From Croceicoccus bisphenolivorans (lineage in GTDB: Bacteria; Pseudomonadota; Alphaproteobacteria; Sphingomonadales; Sphingomonadaceae), in contig NZ_LRSE01000016.1 of the NCBI RefSeq assembly GCF_001634625.1, positions 1-64,000 on the forward strand: a stretch of 64,000 nt of DNA, in the 5' to 3' direction. Numbering within the stretch: position 1 is the first letter of the stretch; the number at the start of each line of letters is the position of its first letter. Both the position numbers and the translations under genes were made by a program. This document shows positions 1 through 8,287 of the stretch, piece by piece. The notes below the pieces were generated by a model that saw only the letters and a program-made list of their open reading frames with translations, searched no databases and had not been told where the DNA came from.

Positions 1-1
1 C

Positions 2-145
2 AATTATTCAGAGACCATCGCCTTCGACCAGAATGGCCCCGGCCAGATATGCAGGGGAATTGACGTTGATCTGCTGGTACCGACCACCATCGGCGTGCAA
101 CGCTGTCCGGTACGAATGATCAGCAAAGTTCCCGAAAGCGAATGA
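2..145 (+). CDS. C-terminal end of an unidentified protein (cut by window edge)
   Basis: An open frame enters from the left edge and runs 47 codons to a TGA at 143-145. The stop overlaps the ATG of the next gene as ATGA, which is typical of real translationally coupled neighbours and is the main reason to call this a coding end. The visible residues (for example GIDVDLLVPTTIG) match no family I recognise. The gene lies mostly outside the window, so no function is assigned. Confidence 0.5.
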   Translation, partial: NYSETIAFDQNGPGQICRGIDVDLLVPTTIGVQRCPVRMISKVPESE

Positions 146-477
146 CGTTCGTCGCGGCCTACTGGTGGCGGGTCAAGCCGGGAAAGGAAGAGCAGTTCCG
201 AAAGGCCTGGTGTCGCGGAACCGAACATATCAGGCAGCGCTATGGCTCGCTAGGTTCACGCCTTCACCGAGACGATATGGGCCGCTTTATCGGTGTTGCC
301 GAATGGCCCGACAGAGACACCTGGCAGCGGGCATACGACGCCAAGATGAAATACGATGACGCGGCAACGCGGGCGGCCTTCGTCGAGGCTCTCGAGGAGT
401 GGGCCGATGAGCCCATTCTATTGATGGAAGTCACAGATGACCTGCTCGACCGCATCCGCAATGATCCGATCACATAA
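142..477 (+). CDS. ABM/dimeric alpha-beta barrel (putative monooxygenase) protein
   Basis: A 111-residue protein. The start AAYWWRVKPGKEEQFRKAW followed by a short alpha/beta pattern is that of antibiotic-biosynthesis-monooxygenase-like ferredoxin-fold barrels, small dimeric proteins involved in quinone or haem-type oxidation or of unknown role. The ATG overlaps the stop of the upstream partial gene. A second copy, broken by frameshifts, lies at 47672-48019 and keeps the same PGKEEQFR and YGSLGSRLHR blocks, so this intact copy is probably the functional one. The substrate cannot be read from the sequence. Confidence 0.7.
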   Translation: MTFVAAYWWRVKPGKEEQFRKAWCRGTEHIRQRYGSLGSRLHRDDMGRFIGVAEWPDRDTWQRAYDAKMKYDDAATRAAFVEALEEWADEPILLMEVTDDLLDRIRNDPIT

Positions 478-560
478 TGGAGAGTCCTGGATGTCATTGC
501 AGGTGAAGCCCGGCGAATTGTCTAATTTCGCCAACAGAGCCGACTTTTCCCGCTCTGCGG
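475..560 (+). repeat. Dispersed intergenic repeat, copy 1
   Basis: Begins just before the stop of the ABM gene and continues about 85 bases. It aligns with 2715-2800, which follows the LysR gene in the same relative position (ATGGAGAG, then CATTGC-GGTGAAG, then AATT-CGCC-ACA-AGC), with about 70-75 percent identity by eye. Neither copy looks coding. Confidence 0.55.
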
Positions 561-645
561 CTGATCCTCGAAATCTACCATTGATCCATCAAGCTGGCGA
601 GCCAACCTCTACTTGCCTAGCCGCCAACAATGGCTAAGCGGGGGC

Positions 646-876
646 ATGACTGCCTCCGACCTCGAGCATCTGCTTATCACCCGCCTGATCCGGGAGAGAG
701 GCGGCACTTCGCAGACATGGCGGCGGGCGCTTGGCAAGGTGATCGTACGCGACACGGAGACGCACGCCCACTGCAATTGGGATTTTATACTTAGTGGCAG
801 CCAGGCGCAGCGCGCAGCGATCGAGCAGCTGCTCGACGATGTGCGCCTTGAACATTCGATCGTAACAGCCGGTTAA
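646..876 (+). CDS. Small hypothetical protein, 76 residues
   Basis: An open frame with an ATG at 646 behind a purine-rich AGCGGGGG stretch. The longer in-frame extension back to 613 lacks a better ribosome site. The product is soluble and mixed alpha/beta (LEHLLITRLIRERGG... RAAIEQLLDDV) with no transmembrane segment or cysteine motif. It converges on the ferredoxin reductase gene with a 93-base gap. The amphipathic helices and normal codon use suggest a real gene, but I do not recognise the family. Confidence 0.5.
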   Translation: MTASDLEHLLITRLIRERGGTSQTWRRALGKVIVRDTETHAHCNWDFILSGSQAQRAAIEQLLDDVRLEHSIVTAG

Positions 877-969
877 CCCGACGGCAGGCAACTGCTGCCG
901 ACATTGTAGTCATTGCAGAGCTTTGAGACTTCGCTGAAAAGCTGACATTCAAATGCCCAGACCGGACAC

Positions 970-1746
970 CTATTTTTCCGCAAACGCACGCTCGATCACG
1001 TAATCGCCAAGCTCGCCCGTGCCCGGAGAGATTTCGAAGCCCAGTTCGTCGAGTACGCCGGACATTTCACGCAGCATGGCTGCGCTGCCGCAGATCATCG
1101 CCCTGTCCAGCCGCGGATCGATCGCGGGCAGGCCAAGGTCGGCGACGAGCTTGCCGGTTTCGACTAGCTGTGTCAGCCGCCCAGTGTTGCGAAACGGCTC
1201 GCGCGTGACGGTGGGGTAGTAGTGCAATTTTCGGGAGACGAGTTCGCCAAGTAACGGGTGCTCGGGAAGTTCCCGGCTCAGGAAGTCCGAGTAGGCCAGT
1301 TCGCCGACCGTGCGCACGCCATGAGCGACCACCACGTTCTCGAACTTCTCGTAGGTGTCTGGATCCTGGACAATGCTGAGGAACGGCGCGAGCCCGGTTC
1401 CAGTCGCGAACAGGTACAGCGTCCGGCCGGGCCGAAGATCACGGATGACGAGCGTGCCGACCGGCTTGTTGCTGACGATGATGTCCTGACCCGGCTCGAT
1501 ATGCTGTAGCTGGGATGTCAGCGGGCCATCGGGCACCTTGATGCTGAAAAATTCCAGTTCGTCCGCATAGTGGGGGCTGGCTATGCTGAATGCGCGCATG
1601 AGGGGCTTGCCGCTCAGGTGCATGCCGAGCATCACGAAGTGGCCGCTCTCGAACCGGAACGAGGGATCACGCGTTGTTCGGAAGCTGAAAAGCCGGTCGT
1701 TCCAGTGGTTGACGCTCAGGACGCTTTCGGTGCGCAGACTTGCCAT
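970..1746 (-). CDS. fpr: Ferredoxin--NADP(+) reductase
   Basis: 258 residues, the usual size of bacterial FprA-type enzymes, which exchange electrons between NADPH and ferredoxin or flavodoxin and protect against oxidative stress. The FAD-binding block RAFSIASPHY lies near residue 66, the NADP-binding ATGTGLAPF near 115, and CGSAAMLREM near 220. The C-terminus YVIERAFAEK is the typical Fpr ending. An in-frame extension reaches 1791, but MASLRTESVLSVNHWND at 1746 matches the family start. It is divergent from a LysR gene with an 86-base gap, as in the finR/fprA arrangement known from Pseudomonas putida. Confidence 0.9.
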   Translation of the reverse strand: MASLRTESVLSVNHWNDRLFSFRTTRDPSFRFESGHFVMLGMHLSGKPLMRAFSIASPHYADELEFFSIKVPDGPLTSQLQHIEPGQDIIVSNKPVGTLVIRDLRPGRTLYLFATGTGLAPFLSIVQDPDTYEKFENVVVAHGVRTVGELAYSDFLSRELPEHPLLGELVSRKLHYYPTVTREPFRNTGRLTQLVETGKLVADLGLPAIDPRLDRAMICGSAAMLREMSGVLDELGFEISPGTGELGDYVIERAFAEK

Positions 1747-1789
1747 CTCATTTCTCCATGCGGGGCGCCCTCGCCCTAGGCCATCCTCC

Positions 1790-1810
1790 ATTATCCAAAA
1801 AGCTGGTAAT
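1790..1810. promoter_or_regulatory. Imperfect dyad, candidate LysR operator between fpr and the regulator gene
   Basis: ATTATCC at 1790-1796 and GGTAAT at 1805-1810 form an imperfect inverted repeat around an 8-base centre in the short gap between two divergent genes. Spaced dyads of this size are where LysR proteins bind. The binding itself is inferred. Confidence 0.4.
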
Positions 1811-1832
1811 ACTGATCGATTACATCTAAAAA

Positions 1833-2717
1833 ATGGATATGCGGTTCAGCCTCCGACATCTCGAGATATTCGTCGCCGTCGCCCGCGCCGGGAGCATCTC
1901 GGTCGCCGCCACCAAACTTTCCATGTCGCAATCCGCGGCGAGCACGGCGCTCATCGAACTGGAACGGCGCTATGGCCGCTCACTGTTTGACCGTGCCGGA
2001 AAGCGATTGAAGATCAACGAAACGGGCCGTTCGCTTCTCGTGCCCGCCCTCGAATTGCTGGCGCGCGCCGAGGAGATCGACGGGCTCCTGTCGGGCCGGT
2101 CCGGTCCGGGGCCCCTGCATCTCGGCGCCACGCAGACGATCGGCAACTATATCGCCCCGGCTCTGATCAATGCCTACTCCGAGCGGTACAAGGGATGCGC
2201 GATCACGCTTGAAATCAGAAACACGGCGGAGATCGCAAGCAGGATCGCCGAATTCTCACTCGATCTGGCGTTGGTGGAAGGCGCCTATGTCCACCCCGAC
2301 CTTGTCGTGAAGGAATGGCTTCATGACGAGCTGATCCTGATCTGCGGCGTGTCGCACCCACTTGCCGGACGACAAGCGTGGGGCATCGAAGATGTTCTGG
2401 CCGAGCGTTGGGTTGTCAGGGAAAAGGGATCGGGTACCCGGCAGACTCTCGACACTGCTATGCAACCTTACCTGAGCCGCTGGCGGATCGGTATGGAACT
2501 CCAGCAGATAGAGGCCATCCTTGAAATGGTGGCAGTCAGTCCGCTGATCGGGTGTGTCCCTCGCGTGGCAGCGCAGCATTTCATTTCGCAAGGCCGGCTC
2601 GTCGAAATCAAAGTCCCCGAGCTCGAATTGCAGCGTCGCTTCTACGTCATCACTCACAAGGCGAAGTACTTCACTGCCGGCATCCGCGCCTTTCTCGATA
2701 TATGTGAACGCGCGTGA
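1833..2717 (+). CDS. LysR-family transcriptional regulator (FinR-like)
   Basis: 294 residues, standard LysR length. The N-terminal winged HTH (FSLRHLEIFVAVARAGSIS... AATKLSMSQSAASTALIELE) spans residues 4-62 and is followed by the substrate-binding domain (GPLHLGATQTIGNYI from about residue 89). The divergent position next to fpr suggests it activates that gene under oxidative stress, as FinR does in Pseudomonas; this is inference from context. The ATG at 1833 begins the HTH directly. Confidence 0.88.
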   Translation: MDMRFSLRHLEIFVAVARAGSISVAATKLSMSQSAASTALIELERRYGRSLFDRAGKRLKINETGRSLLVPALELLARAEEIDGLLSGRSGPGPLHLGATQTIGNYIAPALINAYSERYKGCAITLEIRNTAEIASRIAEFSLDLALVEGAYVHPDLVVKEWLHDELILICGVSHPLAGRQAWGIEDVLAERWVVREKGSGTRQTLDTAMQPYLSRWRIGMELQQIEAILEMVAVSPLIGCVPRVAAQHFISQGRLVEIKVPELELQRRFYVITHKAKYFTAGIRAFLDICERA

Positions 2718-2800
2718 TGGAGAGGCCCGGAATCCATTGCCGGTGAAGTCGAGCCAACTGTCTTAATTCGCCGACAAAGCGGCCGTTCTCTGCCACAATT
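2715..2800 (+). repeat. Dispersed intergenic repeat, copy 2
   Basis: Overlaps the stop of the LysR gene and matches 475-560 over about 85 bases with scattered differences. The part around 2771 (CGCCGACAAAGCGGCCGTTC) also resembles 8071-8090. The gap 2718-2980 holds nothing else I can identify. Confidence 0.5.
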
Positions 2801-2980
2801 TTGTTCGACGAAAGCTGCCATAAACTAGAGACTTGCGGACGACGACATTGGGCCGTGAGACGACCATCATCCGTATAGCTGGTGAACAACCGCCACTTGG
2901 CCAGCCTCTCTGCAGCCCATTACGTTTGATTTCCTCCTTCGCCGTCCATACGCTTCACCCGTAAACGACAGGGAGATCTC

Positions 2981-5218
2981 ATGGCAGCGCATTACGCCCG
3001 GCTGAAACGCTTTGGGCCAGCGCTTGCGGGCGTTGCAACTCTCGCTTTCATCGTACTTTTGCAGTTTGCCGATCCCGCTCCGCTGCAGCGTGTGCGGATG
3101 CAGGTGTTCGATTTCTACCAGATTGCATCACCGCGTCTCGCTGCAGAAGATCGCGTGACGATCGTCGATATCGATGAGGATTCGATTGCACGGCTCGGCC
3201 AATGGCCCTGGCCCAGAACCGATCTTGCCGAACTCACGCGCCGGCTCGGCAATGCCGGCGCTGTGGTGATCGCCTACGATATCGTGTTCTCGGAGCCGGA
3301 TCGGACTTCGATTTCGCAAGTTGCCACACGCTACGAACGATTGGGATATGGCAATACTCTTGCCGATCTTGCCGCCAAGGTCCCCGACAACGATGCGCTA
3401 TTGGCGGAAAGTTTCGCCAAGGCGCCAGTGGTGACAGGCTTTTTCCTCGACCGGAACAAACGCGGGCGCAATTTCGAACCAAAGACCGGCTTCACGTTGC
3501 ATGGGTCGCTGCCGACCGCGAAGGTCAACAGCTACGAGGGGGCATTGCTGCCGCTTCCCGGGTTGGAGGCTGCTGCGACAGGTAACGGTTTCGTCAGCCT
3601 TGAAGGCGACGCAGATGGATTGGTCCGCCGCGTCCCGCTCGTGGCGATTCACAGGGACAAGCTGATCCCTGCCCTCTCTCTGGAGGCCGTTCGTATCGCC
3701 CGCAGCGCCGGATCGCCCAGCCTGATGACAAGCGACGGCAGCGGAGAAACTGCCTCCGCACCCGGTTCGGCAGTTGCCGTTCGAATTGGCGGCGTCGAAG
3801 TCCCTGTGACCGACCGTGGGGAAATGTGGGTGCATTTTCCACCGCCAGAATCCCAGCGCATGCTTCCGGCATGGCCGATCATCACCGGCGCGATGTCGGA
3901 CGACGATCTCGCGAAGGCGGTCAGGGGGAAAATCGTCTTCGTCGGTGGCAGCGCGGCAGGGTTGCAGGACCTGGTGTCTACCCCCACGCAAAAGCTGATC
4001 GCTGGCGTGACCGTTCACGCCGCGGCAGCGGAGCAAATGCTCGGCGGCGATTTTCTCGAACGACCCGATTGGGCATTCGGCCTTGAACTCGTGCTTACGC
4101 TCCTGCTTGGTGGCAGTCTGGCGCTGGTTCTTCCCAGGCTTGGCGCAGCATGGGGTGCGTTGTCTGCCTTGCTTGGCATTGCAGCAGTCGCTGCCGGAAG
4201 CTGGGCGGCGTTCACGCAGGCCAGCTACCTGCTCGATCCGACTTATCCGATCCTATCGCTGGTGATGGTGTACATCGTCCAGACCGTTGCGGTATTCTAT
4301 CGCGAGGAACGCCAGCGCCGCTACATCCATTCCGCATTCGACCGCTACCTCTCGCCCGAAATGGTACGCAGGATCGCAGCCGATCCCGACAAGCTCGAAC
4401 TCGGTGGCGAAGAGCGCGAGATGACCGTTCTGATGTGTGACATTCGTGGTTTTTCAAGAATTTCGGAAGGCTATTCACCGAAGGCGCTGATCTCGTTCCT
4501 CATCGATTTCCTGACGCCGCTCAGCGACATCCTGCTCGCCCGCAAGGCCACCATCGACAAATATATCGGCGATGCGGTGCTGGCGTTCTGGAATGCACCG
4601 CTTGATGACCCCGACCAGCATGAGAATGCCGCGCGAGCCGCGCTGGAGATGATTGCGAATACCGCTGAACTGAACCGCACGATGCCCGCCGTCGAAGGGG
4701 CGGCATGGCCTGGAAACGTGCGGATCGGCATCGGCCTCAACTCAGGAGTGTGCTGCGTCGGCAACATGGGCTCCCGGCAGCGGTTGTCCTATACGCTGAT
4801 TGGGGACACCGTAAATCTGGCCTCCCGTCTTGAAGGCCTGACCAAGCAATACGGCGTACCCATCATTGCAGGCTACGCACTGGCCGAGCACCTGACCGAA
4901 TTCGCATTGCTTGAGATTGATTACGTGCGTGTCGTGGGCCGCGATGCGCCAGAGCGGATCTTTGCACTGCTAGGAGACGAACTCGTCCGCGGACAGCCGG
5001 ATTTCGAACGTCTGGCCAGGGTGCATGGCAGCATAATCGCGGCCTACCGTGAACAGCGCTGGGACGATGGGCTCGCGGCAATCAATCGCAGTGCAGCCGA
5101 CTACGCTGCGTTCGAGATCGGTGGCCTGCGCAATCTCTATCTCGACCGCATCACCGCGCTTCGCACCGATCCGCCGGCCGATGATTGGGACGGCATATTC
5201 GTGGCAACCCTGAAATAG
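2981..5218 (+). CDS. CHASE2-domain adenylate/guanylate cyclase
   Basis: 745 residues. One membrane helix near residues 11-28 leads into an extracytoplasmic CHASE2 sensor (FDFYQIASPR... VDIDEDSIARLGQWPWPR and QDLVSTPTQKLIAGVTVHA, up to about 350). About three closely spaced helices (365-440) and a class III cyclase domain (about 480-660) follow. Both metal-binding Asp are visible (LMCDIRGFSR, YIGDAVLAFW), as is the NLASR motif with the canonical transition-state Arg, so it should be active. It converges on a FecR-domain gene 15 bases away. CHASE2 cyclase, FecR protein and a small repeat protein often form a set, suggesting an envelope-sensing cAMP or cGMP module. Confidence 0.88.
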   Translation: MAAHYARLKRFGPALAGVATLAFIVLLQFADPAPLQRVRMQVFDFYQIASPRLAAEDRVTIVDIDEDSIARLGQWPWPRTDLAELTRRLGNAGAVVIAYDIVFSEPDRTSISQVATRYERLGYGNTLADLAAKVPDNDALLAESFAKAPVVTGFFLDRNKRGRNFEPKTGFTLHGSLPTAKVNSYEGALLPLPGLEAAATGNGFVSLEGDADGLVRRVPLVAIHRDKLIPALSLEAVRIARSAGSPSLMTSDGSGETASAPGSAVAVRIGGVEVPVTDRGEMWVHFPPPESQRMLPAWPIITGAMSDDDLAKAVRGKIVFVGGSAAGLQDLVSTPTQKLIAGVTVHAAAAEQMLGGDFLERPDWAFGLELVLTLLLGGSLALVLPRLGAAWGALSALLGIAAVAAGSWAAFTQASYLLDPTYPILSLVMVYIVQTVAVFYREERQRRYIHSAFDRYLSPEMVRRIAADPDKLELGGEEREMTVLMCDIRGFSRISEGYSPKALISFLIDFLTPLSDILLARKATIDKYIGDAVLAFWNAPLDDPDQHENAARAALEMIANTAELNRTMPAVEGAAWPGNVRIGIGLNSGVCCVGNMGSRQRLSYTLIGDTVNLASRLEGLTKQYGVPIIAGYALAEHLTEFALLEIDYVRVVGRDAPERIFALLGDELVRGQPDFERLARVHGSIIAAYREQRWDDGLAAINRSAADYAAFEIGGLRNLYLDRITALRTDPPADDWDGIFVATLK

Positions 5219-5233
5219 CGCCCACCGCGCCGA

Positions 5234-6145
5234 TTAATTACCCGTACCATTCTGGTTGTTTGCCGTACCCGGGATTCCGTTCGCATCCTGGGCAGGCTGA
5301 GTCCGCACCGGCGCTTCGTCGTCACCACTCAGTATGGCACCTATGGCGACGGCCCCGACAACGGCGGGAATCAGCTTTTCGAGCAGCCCCCCGCCCTTCG
5401 CAGCACGTGCGACTTCGGGTGCAAGCTCGTCCTGCACCTGGGAAAGCGCCTTGTCCGAAATGGCAAACGGTCCGATCGGCGGGGCGCCGTTACGCGGAAT
5501 ATAGGCGGCGAGTCCCGGTCGATCGAGCAGGACGGTCACGCCTGCACCCGAGACTTCAGCTTGCCCCACCGTCAGTCCGCCTGCAGTTTGCGCGCCCGGA
5601 CCACGCAGGATCACCAGCGTCGCCTCATCCTTCTTGCTGTCAACTTTTCCGACGAATTCCTCGCTCTCGGCGATGGTCTGGGCCTGCTTGCCGACCAGCA
5701 GGTCCAGCGCCGTACCGCGAATGCCGATGCGTCCGGCAGGGGTTCGGATTTCGGCGTTGTTCCCGTCCGCCTGACGACCGGAGAAGAACCGCAGGGCTCC
5801 CTTGATGAACGATGCGAAAACCGAACGCCCCGCATTCGGATCGTAGACGAACTTATCGATCTGCACGCGTGATTGCGCGCCGATCCCGAATGTCGAGCGA
5901 TCCAGAAGCAGGATCTGCAATTGCGAGCGCTTGCCTGTGTCGATCAGGTCCCCCCAGGCGATGCGCTGCTTGCGCTCGATCTCTCGCGGCTTCTTGATCT
6001 GCGCGTTGCTCATCCGCACGTCGCCAACGACGGTCGCGGCATTACCAACCTCGACCGACTGAGCCACTGCAGGGTATGCAACACAAACCGACGAAAGTGC
6101 GGTACCGACTGCGAGCGACATCCAAAGCTTGTGCGATCGGCCCAT
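5234..6145 (-). CDS. FecR-domain periplasmic protein
   Basis: 303 residues with a clear signal peptide (cleavage expected after AYPAVA, about residue 28). The FecR domain follows (VGNAATVVGDVR... WGDLIDTGKRSQLQILLLDRS... VQIDKFVYDP, residues 30-130). Such domains appear in anti-sigma regulators and in free periplasmic scaffold proteins beside CHASE2 cyclases. The C-terminal region has a hydrophobic stretch (KLIPAVVGAVAIGAIL, about 260-275) and a low-complexity N/G-rich tail. It has no anti-sigma N-domain, so I call it a stand-alone FecR protein. Its start is 3 bases from the end of the upstream small gene, so the two form an operon. Confidence 0.8.
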   Translation of the reverse strand: MGRSHKLWMSLAVGTALSSVCVAYPAVAQSVEVGNAATVVGDVRMSNAQIKKPREIERKQRIAWGDLIDTGKRSQLQILLLDRSTFGIGAQSRVQIDKFVYDPNAGRSVFASFIKGALRFFSGRQADGNNAEIRTPAGRIGIRGTALDLLVGKQAQTIAESEEFVGKVDSKKDEATLVILRGPGAQTAGGLTVGQAEVSGAGVTVLLDRPGLAAYIPRNGAPPIGPFAISDKALSQVQDELAPEVARAAKGGGLLEKLIPAVVGAVAIGAILSGDDEAPVRTQPAQDANGIPGTANNQNGTGN

Positions 6146-6148
6146 CGT

Positions 6149-6529
6149 TCAGCCCTTCTCCGCCGGTTCGCACATGGCACGGGCTTCGTCGAGAAGACCG
6201 TCGCTGTAATATTTCTTCTTGAGCTTGGCGAGTTCGACACGGCCACCCTGCCGGTCGTCGATCCGGCAGAGATAGACAGCATGGATCAGGCGGGCTTCAT
6301 GTGACTTCGGGTTGGCGGCAAGCACCCGTTCAAGCGTGGCCAGAGCGTCGAGATATTCCCCACGCTTCGCTTGCTCTTGCGCCATCGAAATGCCGGATGG
6401 CGCATCGGCCGATTGATCCGACAGTGCGTCGAGTTCTTCCAGTGTCTCGGCGCTTACGGGGAGCGAGACAAATAACCCGCAGAGAAGCAATGCGGGAGCC
6501 AAACCCCTTACGATGCGCGGACGGGCCAT
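6149..6529 (-). CDS. Small periplasmic TPR-like protein
   Basis: 126 residues from the ATG at 6529, which has GAGAGGAAG just upstream; the frame stays open to 6631 but without support. A signal peptide (GLAPALLLCGLFVSLPVSA) ends near residue 28. The rest contains a single tetratricopeptide-like helix pair (AKRGEYLDALATLERVLAANPKS). It is read together with the FecR gene 3 bases downstream. A role as a scaffold for that protein or the neighbouring cyclase is inferred from this recurring gene set. Confidence 0.65.
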   Translation of the reverse strand: MARPRIVRGLAPALLLCGLFVSLPVSAETLEELDALSDQSADAPSGISMAQEQAKRGEYLDALATLERVLAANPKSHEARLIHAVYLCRIDDRQGGRVELAKLKKKYYSDGLLDEARAMCEPAEKG

Positions 6530-7167
6530 CTTCCTCTCCTCGCTGTCACCTGGGAAAAATTGTGCCACATGGGCGGCCAAAGTAGCAAGCACACGAGATA
6601 GCAGGAACGACACCCGAATTTTCCAACTCACTCATCGGGACTGGACCCATCGGCTGCAGCCACTGCCTTTCCAACCGAAAGTGGTCGGGGAAAAGGCAAC
6701 TGCGGAAAAGTCGCACGACTGTTGAACTGGTGTTCAGCAGCCGCCGACAAGGCAGCCATTCGAGGCGCATTGGAGCCTCCTCGAAAGCGGTCCTACGTTC
6801 AACCGTCTCGCGCGCCGCGCCCGGGACACGGCGGTTTGGTGCCTGAAATGTCGGATTCCAGGCGAGATCGGAAACAAAAGACTTCGTGATTGTCGTCTAC
6901 GCTCGGGCCGCAACGGTCAATGCTTTGGGAGACACGGACGGAAAGCCGGTCGCGGAAGTGCCGGCGGCCCGGGCCCGATCCGACTAAGTCATTGAATTCA
7001 GATTCATCTTAACATTTGAATCACAACGATTTTTCCAGTACCGTCGAGAGGACGAGCTACGCCGGAAACACCTTTCGCCTAAACGCCGCGCGTGGGAGGG
7101 CAGCTTCTGAGACGGTCGCCCGAAGGATGGCCACCTATCGCTCAGTTGAACGGAAGGCCGGGGCTCG
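6530..7167. other. Gene-free stretch of about 640 bases left of the defence island
   Basis: I see no convincing coding frame, RNA gene or repeat array here. Short frames exist on both strands but lack family resemblance and ribosome sites. A fragment near 6783 (GAAAGCGGTCCTACGTTC) resembles the degenerate motif found in other gaps (2771, 8071). The stretch marks the left edge of the 7.2-14.0 kb defence cluster and may be where it was inserted, but no repeat or integrase proves this. Confidence 0.4.
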
Positions 7168-8016
7168 TCACCCTTTCTCAAATTTATATCCGAAGTGCTC
7201 GAAGATGGGGCGATCTTCGAGAGGGATCGTGCCCTGATGCGCGAAAGGCAGGCGCAGCAGACTGAAATCGGCAATCCGCTTTGTCCTCGCGCACTTCGGG
7301 AAGACTGGCTTCAAGTTCTGAGCGGGCTTTAGGCAGTGCTTATTGCCGACTGAGCAAGCGGCCTGAAAGACTGCGCTTGCCGCGATATCTGCCAATTGCA
7401 GACCAGCAACGTCCGCATGGGGCCGCACTTGGCAATGGCTGCTAAAAATGATGCCAGGCGCCAGACCTCGCTTCTTCAGGACCAGCGTCTTGGTCAACGT
7501 CTGCGCCTCTAATCTGGTGAGGTAGTCGCGGAGCTCCTGGTAGTCGTGACCGCCGCGTTCCGAGAACATGATCTTTGCCGGCGCGACTGGCTCGTTGTCA
7601 GCGAGGCACTTACGATAGCACCATTCGGTCACGCGCTCTAGCAGCAGACGTAGACACCAGTTGTAGAATTCCTTGTCGTTCGCGCGGCCGAGCACGGGAT
7701 TGTAATGGTCGCGCATAGTATCCTTGAGGGATGCTAACGCGAATATCCTGACTGGCTTGCGGCCAAGCATCCTGGTCACTCGTTCGCGATTGGACTCGCT
7801 GAGCGTCCTATAGTGAAGACCTTTGGTTCCATGGCTGCGAACAGCCTCGCGCATGTCCGCCACCCAATCGACAACTTCCAAATCTCGGGTGGCACGAACA
7901 ACGACGGCGGAAAGCGAGAACCAGTCAGTCCAGAGCCTCTCGGCGGTCGATTTCGGCTTCACGCCCGGATCGCCGGCTTCATCGATATAAACGAGGAACT
8001 TAGGGTCCATCCCCAT
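7168..8016 (-). CDS. DUF3800 domain-containing protein
   Basis: 282 residues. The opening FLVYIDEAGDPG and the late GLQLADIAA block are the hallmarks of DUF3800, a family thought to have an RNase H-like fold with an acidic site. It is common on plasmids, prophages and in defence clusters. Acidic residues of the presumed site are visible at both ends. It is divergent from the Pycsar-like operon with a 271-base gap. An alternative ATG two codons in (8010) is equally possible. Nuclease activity is not demonstrated for most members. Confidence 0.8.
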   Translation of the reverse strand: MGMDPKFLVYIDEAGDPGVKPKSTAERLWTDWFSLSAVVVRATRDLEVVDWVADMREAVRSHGTKGLHYRTLSESNRERVTRMLGRKPVRIFALASLKDTMRDHYNPVLGRANDKEFYNWCLRLLLERVTEWCYRKCLADNEPVAPAKIMFSERGGHDYQELRDYLTRLEAQTLTKTLVLKKRGLAPGIIFSSHCQVRPHADVAGLQLADIAASAVFQAACSVGNKHCLKPAQNLKPVFPKCARTKRIADFSLLRLPFAHQGTIPLEDRPIFEHFGYKFEKG

Positions 8017-8287
8017 TTACTGCCCCGAAATCCCGAAATAATCGAGTCCGGCTTCCCACACCGCAGTTTCCGCCGACATAGCGGTCGTACGGCTTGTAAA
8101 GTCTGCCTTTCAAAACGAGCCGTCCGTTCATCACTGAAGGGCGTTCTGGAATTGGAATGAATTGAGTCCTTTACGGTCCGGCAGTTCCGACGGAGCCCTA
8201 TCAATCCCAAAACTGGCTTTCGCCTCCCTAGCGGCAATGAAGTGATTATGACTTCCTCTAAATGATTGCCTATGGCATGTTCCCTAT
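8017..8287. promoter_or_regulatory. Divergent promoter region between the DUF3800 gene and the Pycsar-like operon
   Basis: 271 bases with no credible frame. It must hold the promoters for both sides. A-T richer sequence lies just before the operon (ATGATTGCCTATGGCATG, 8259-8280), but I cannot identify a confident -35/-10 pair or an operator. The degenerate sequence CGCCGACATAGCGGTCGTAC lies at 8071-8090. Confidence 0.35.
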
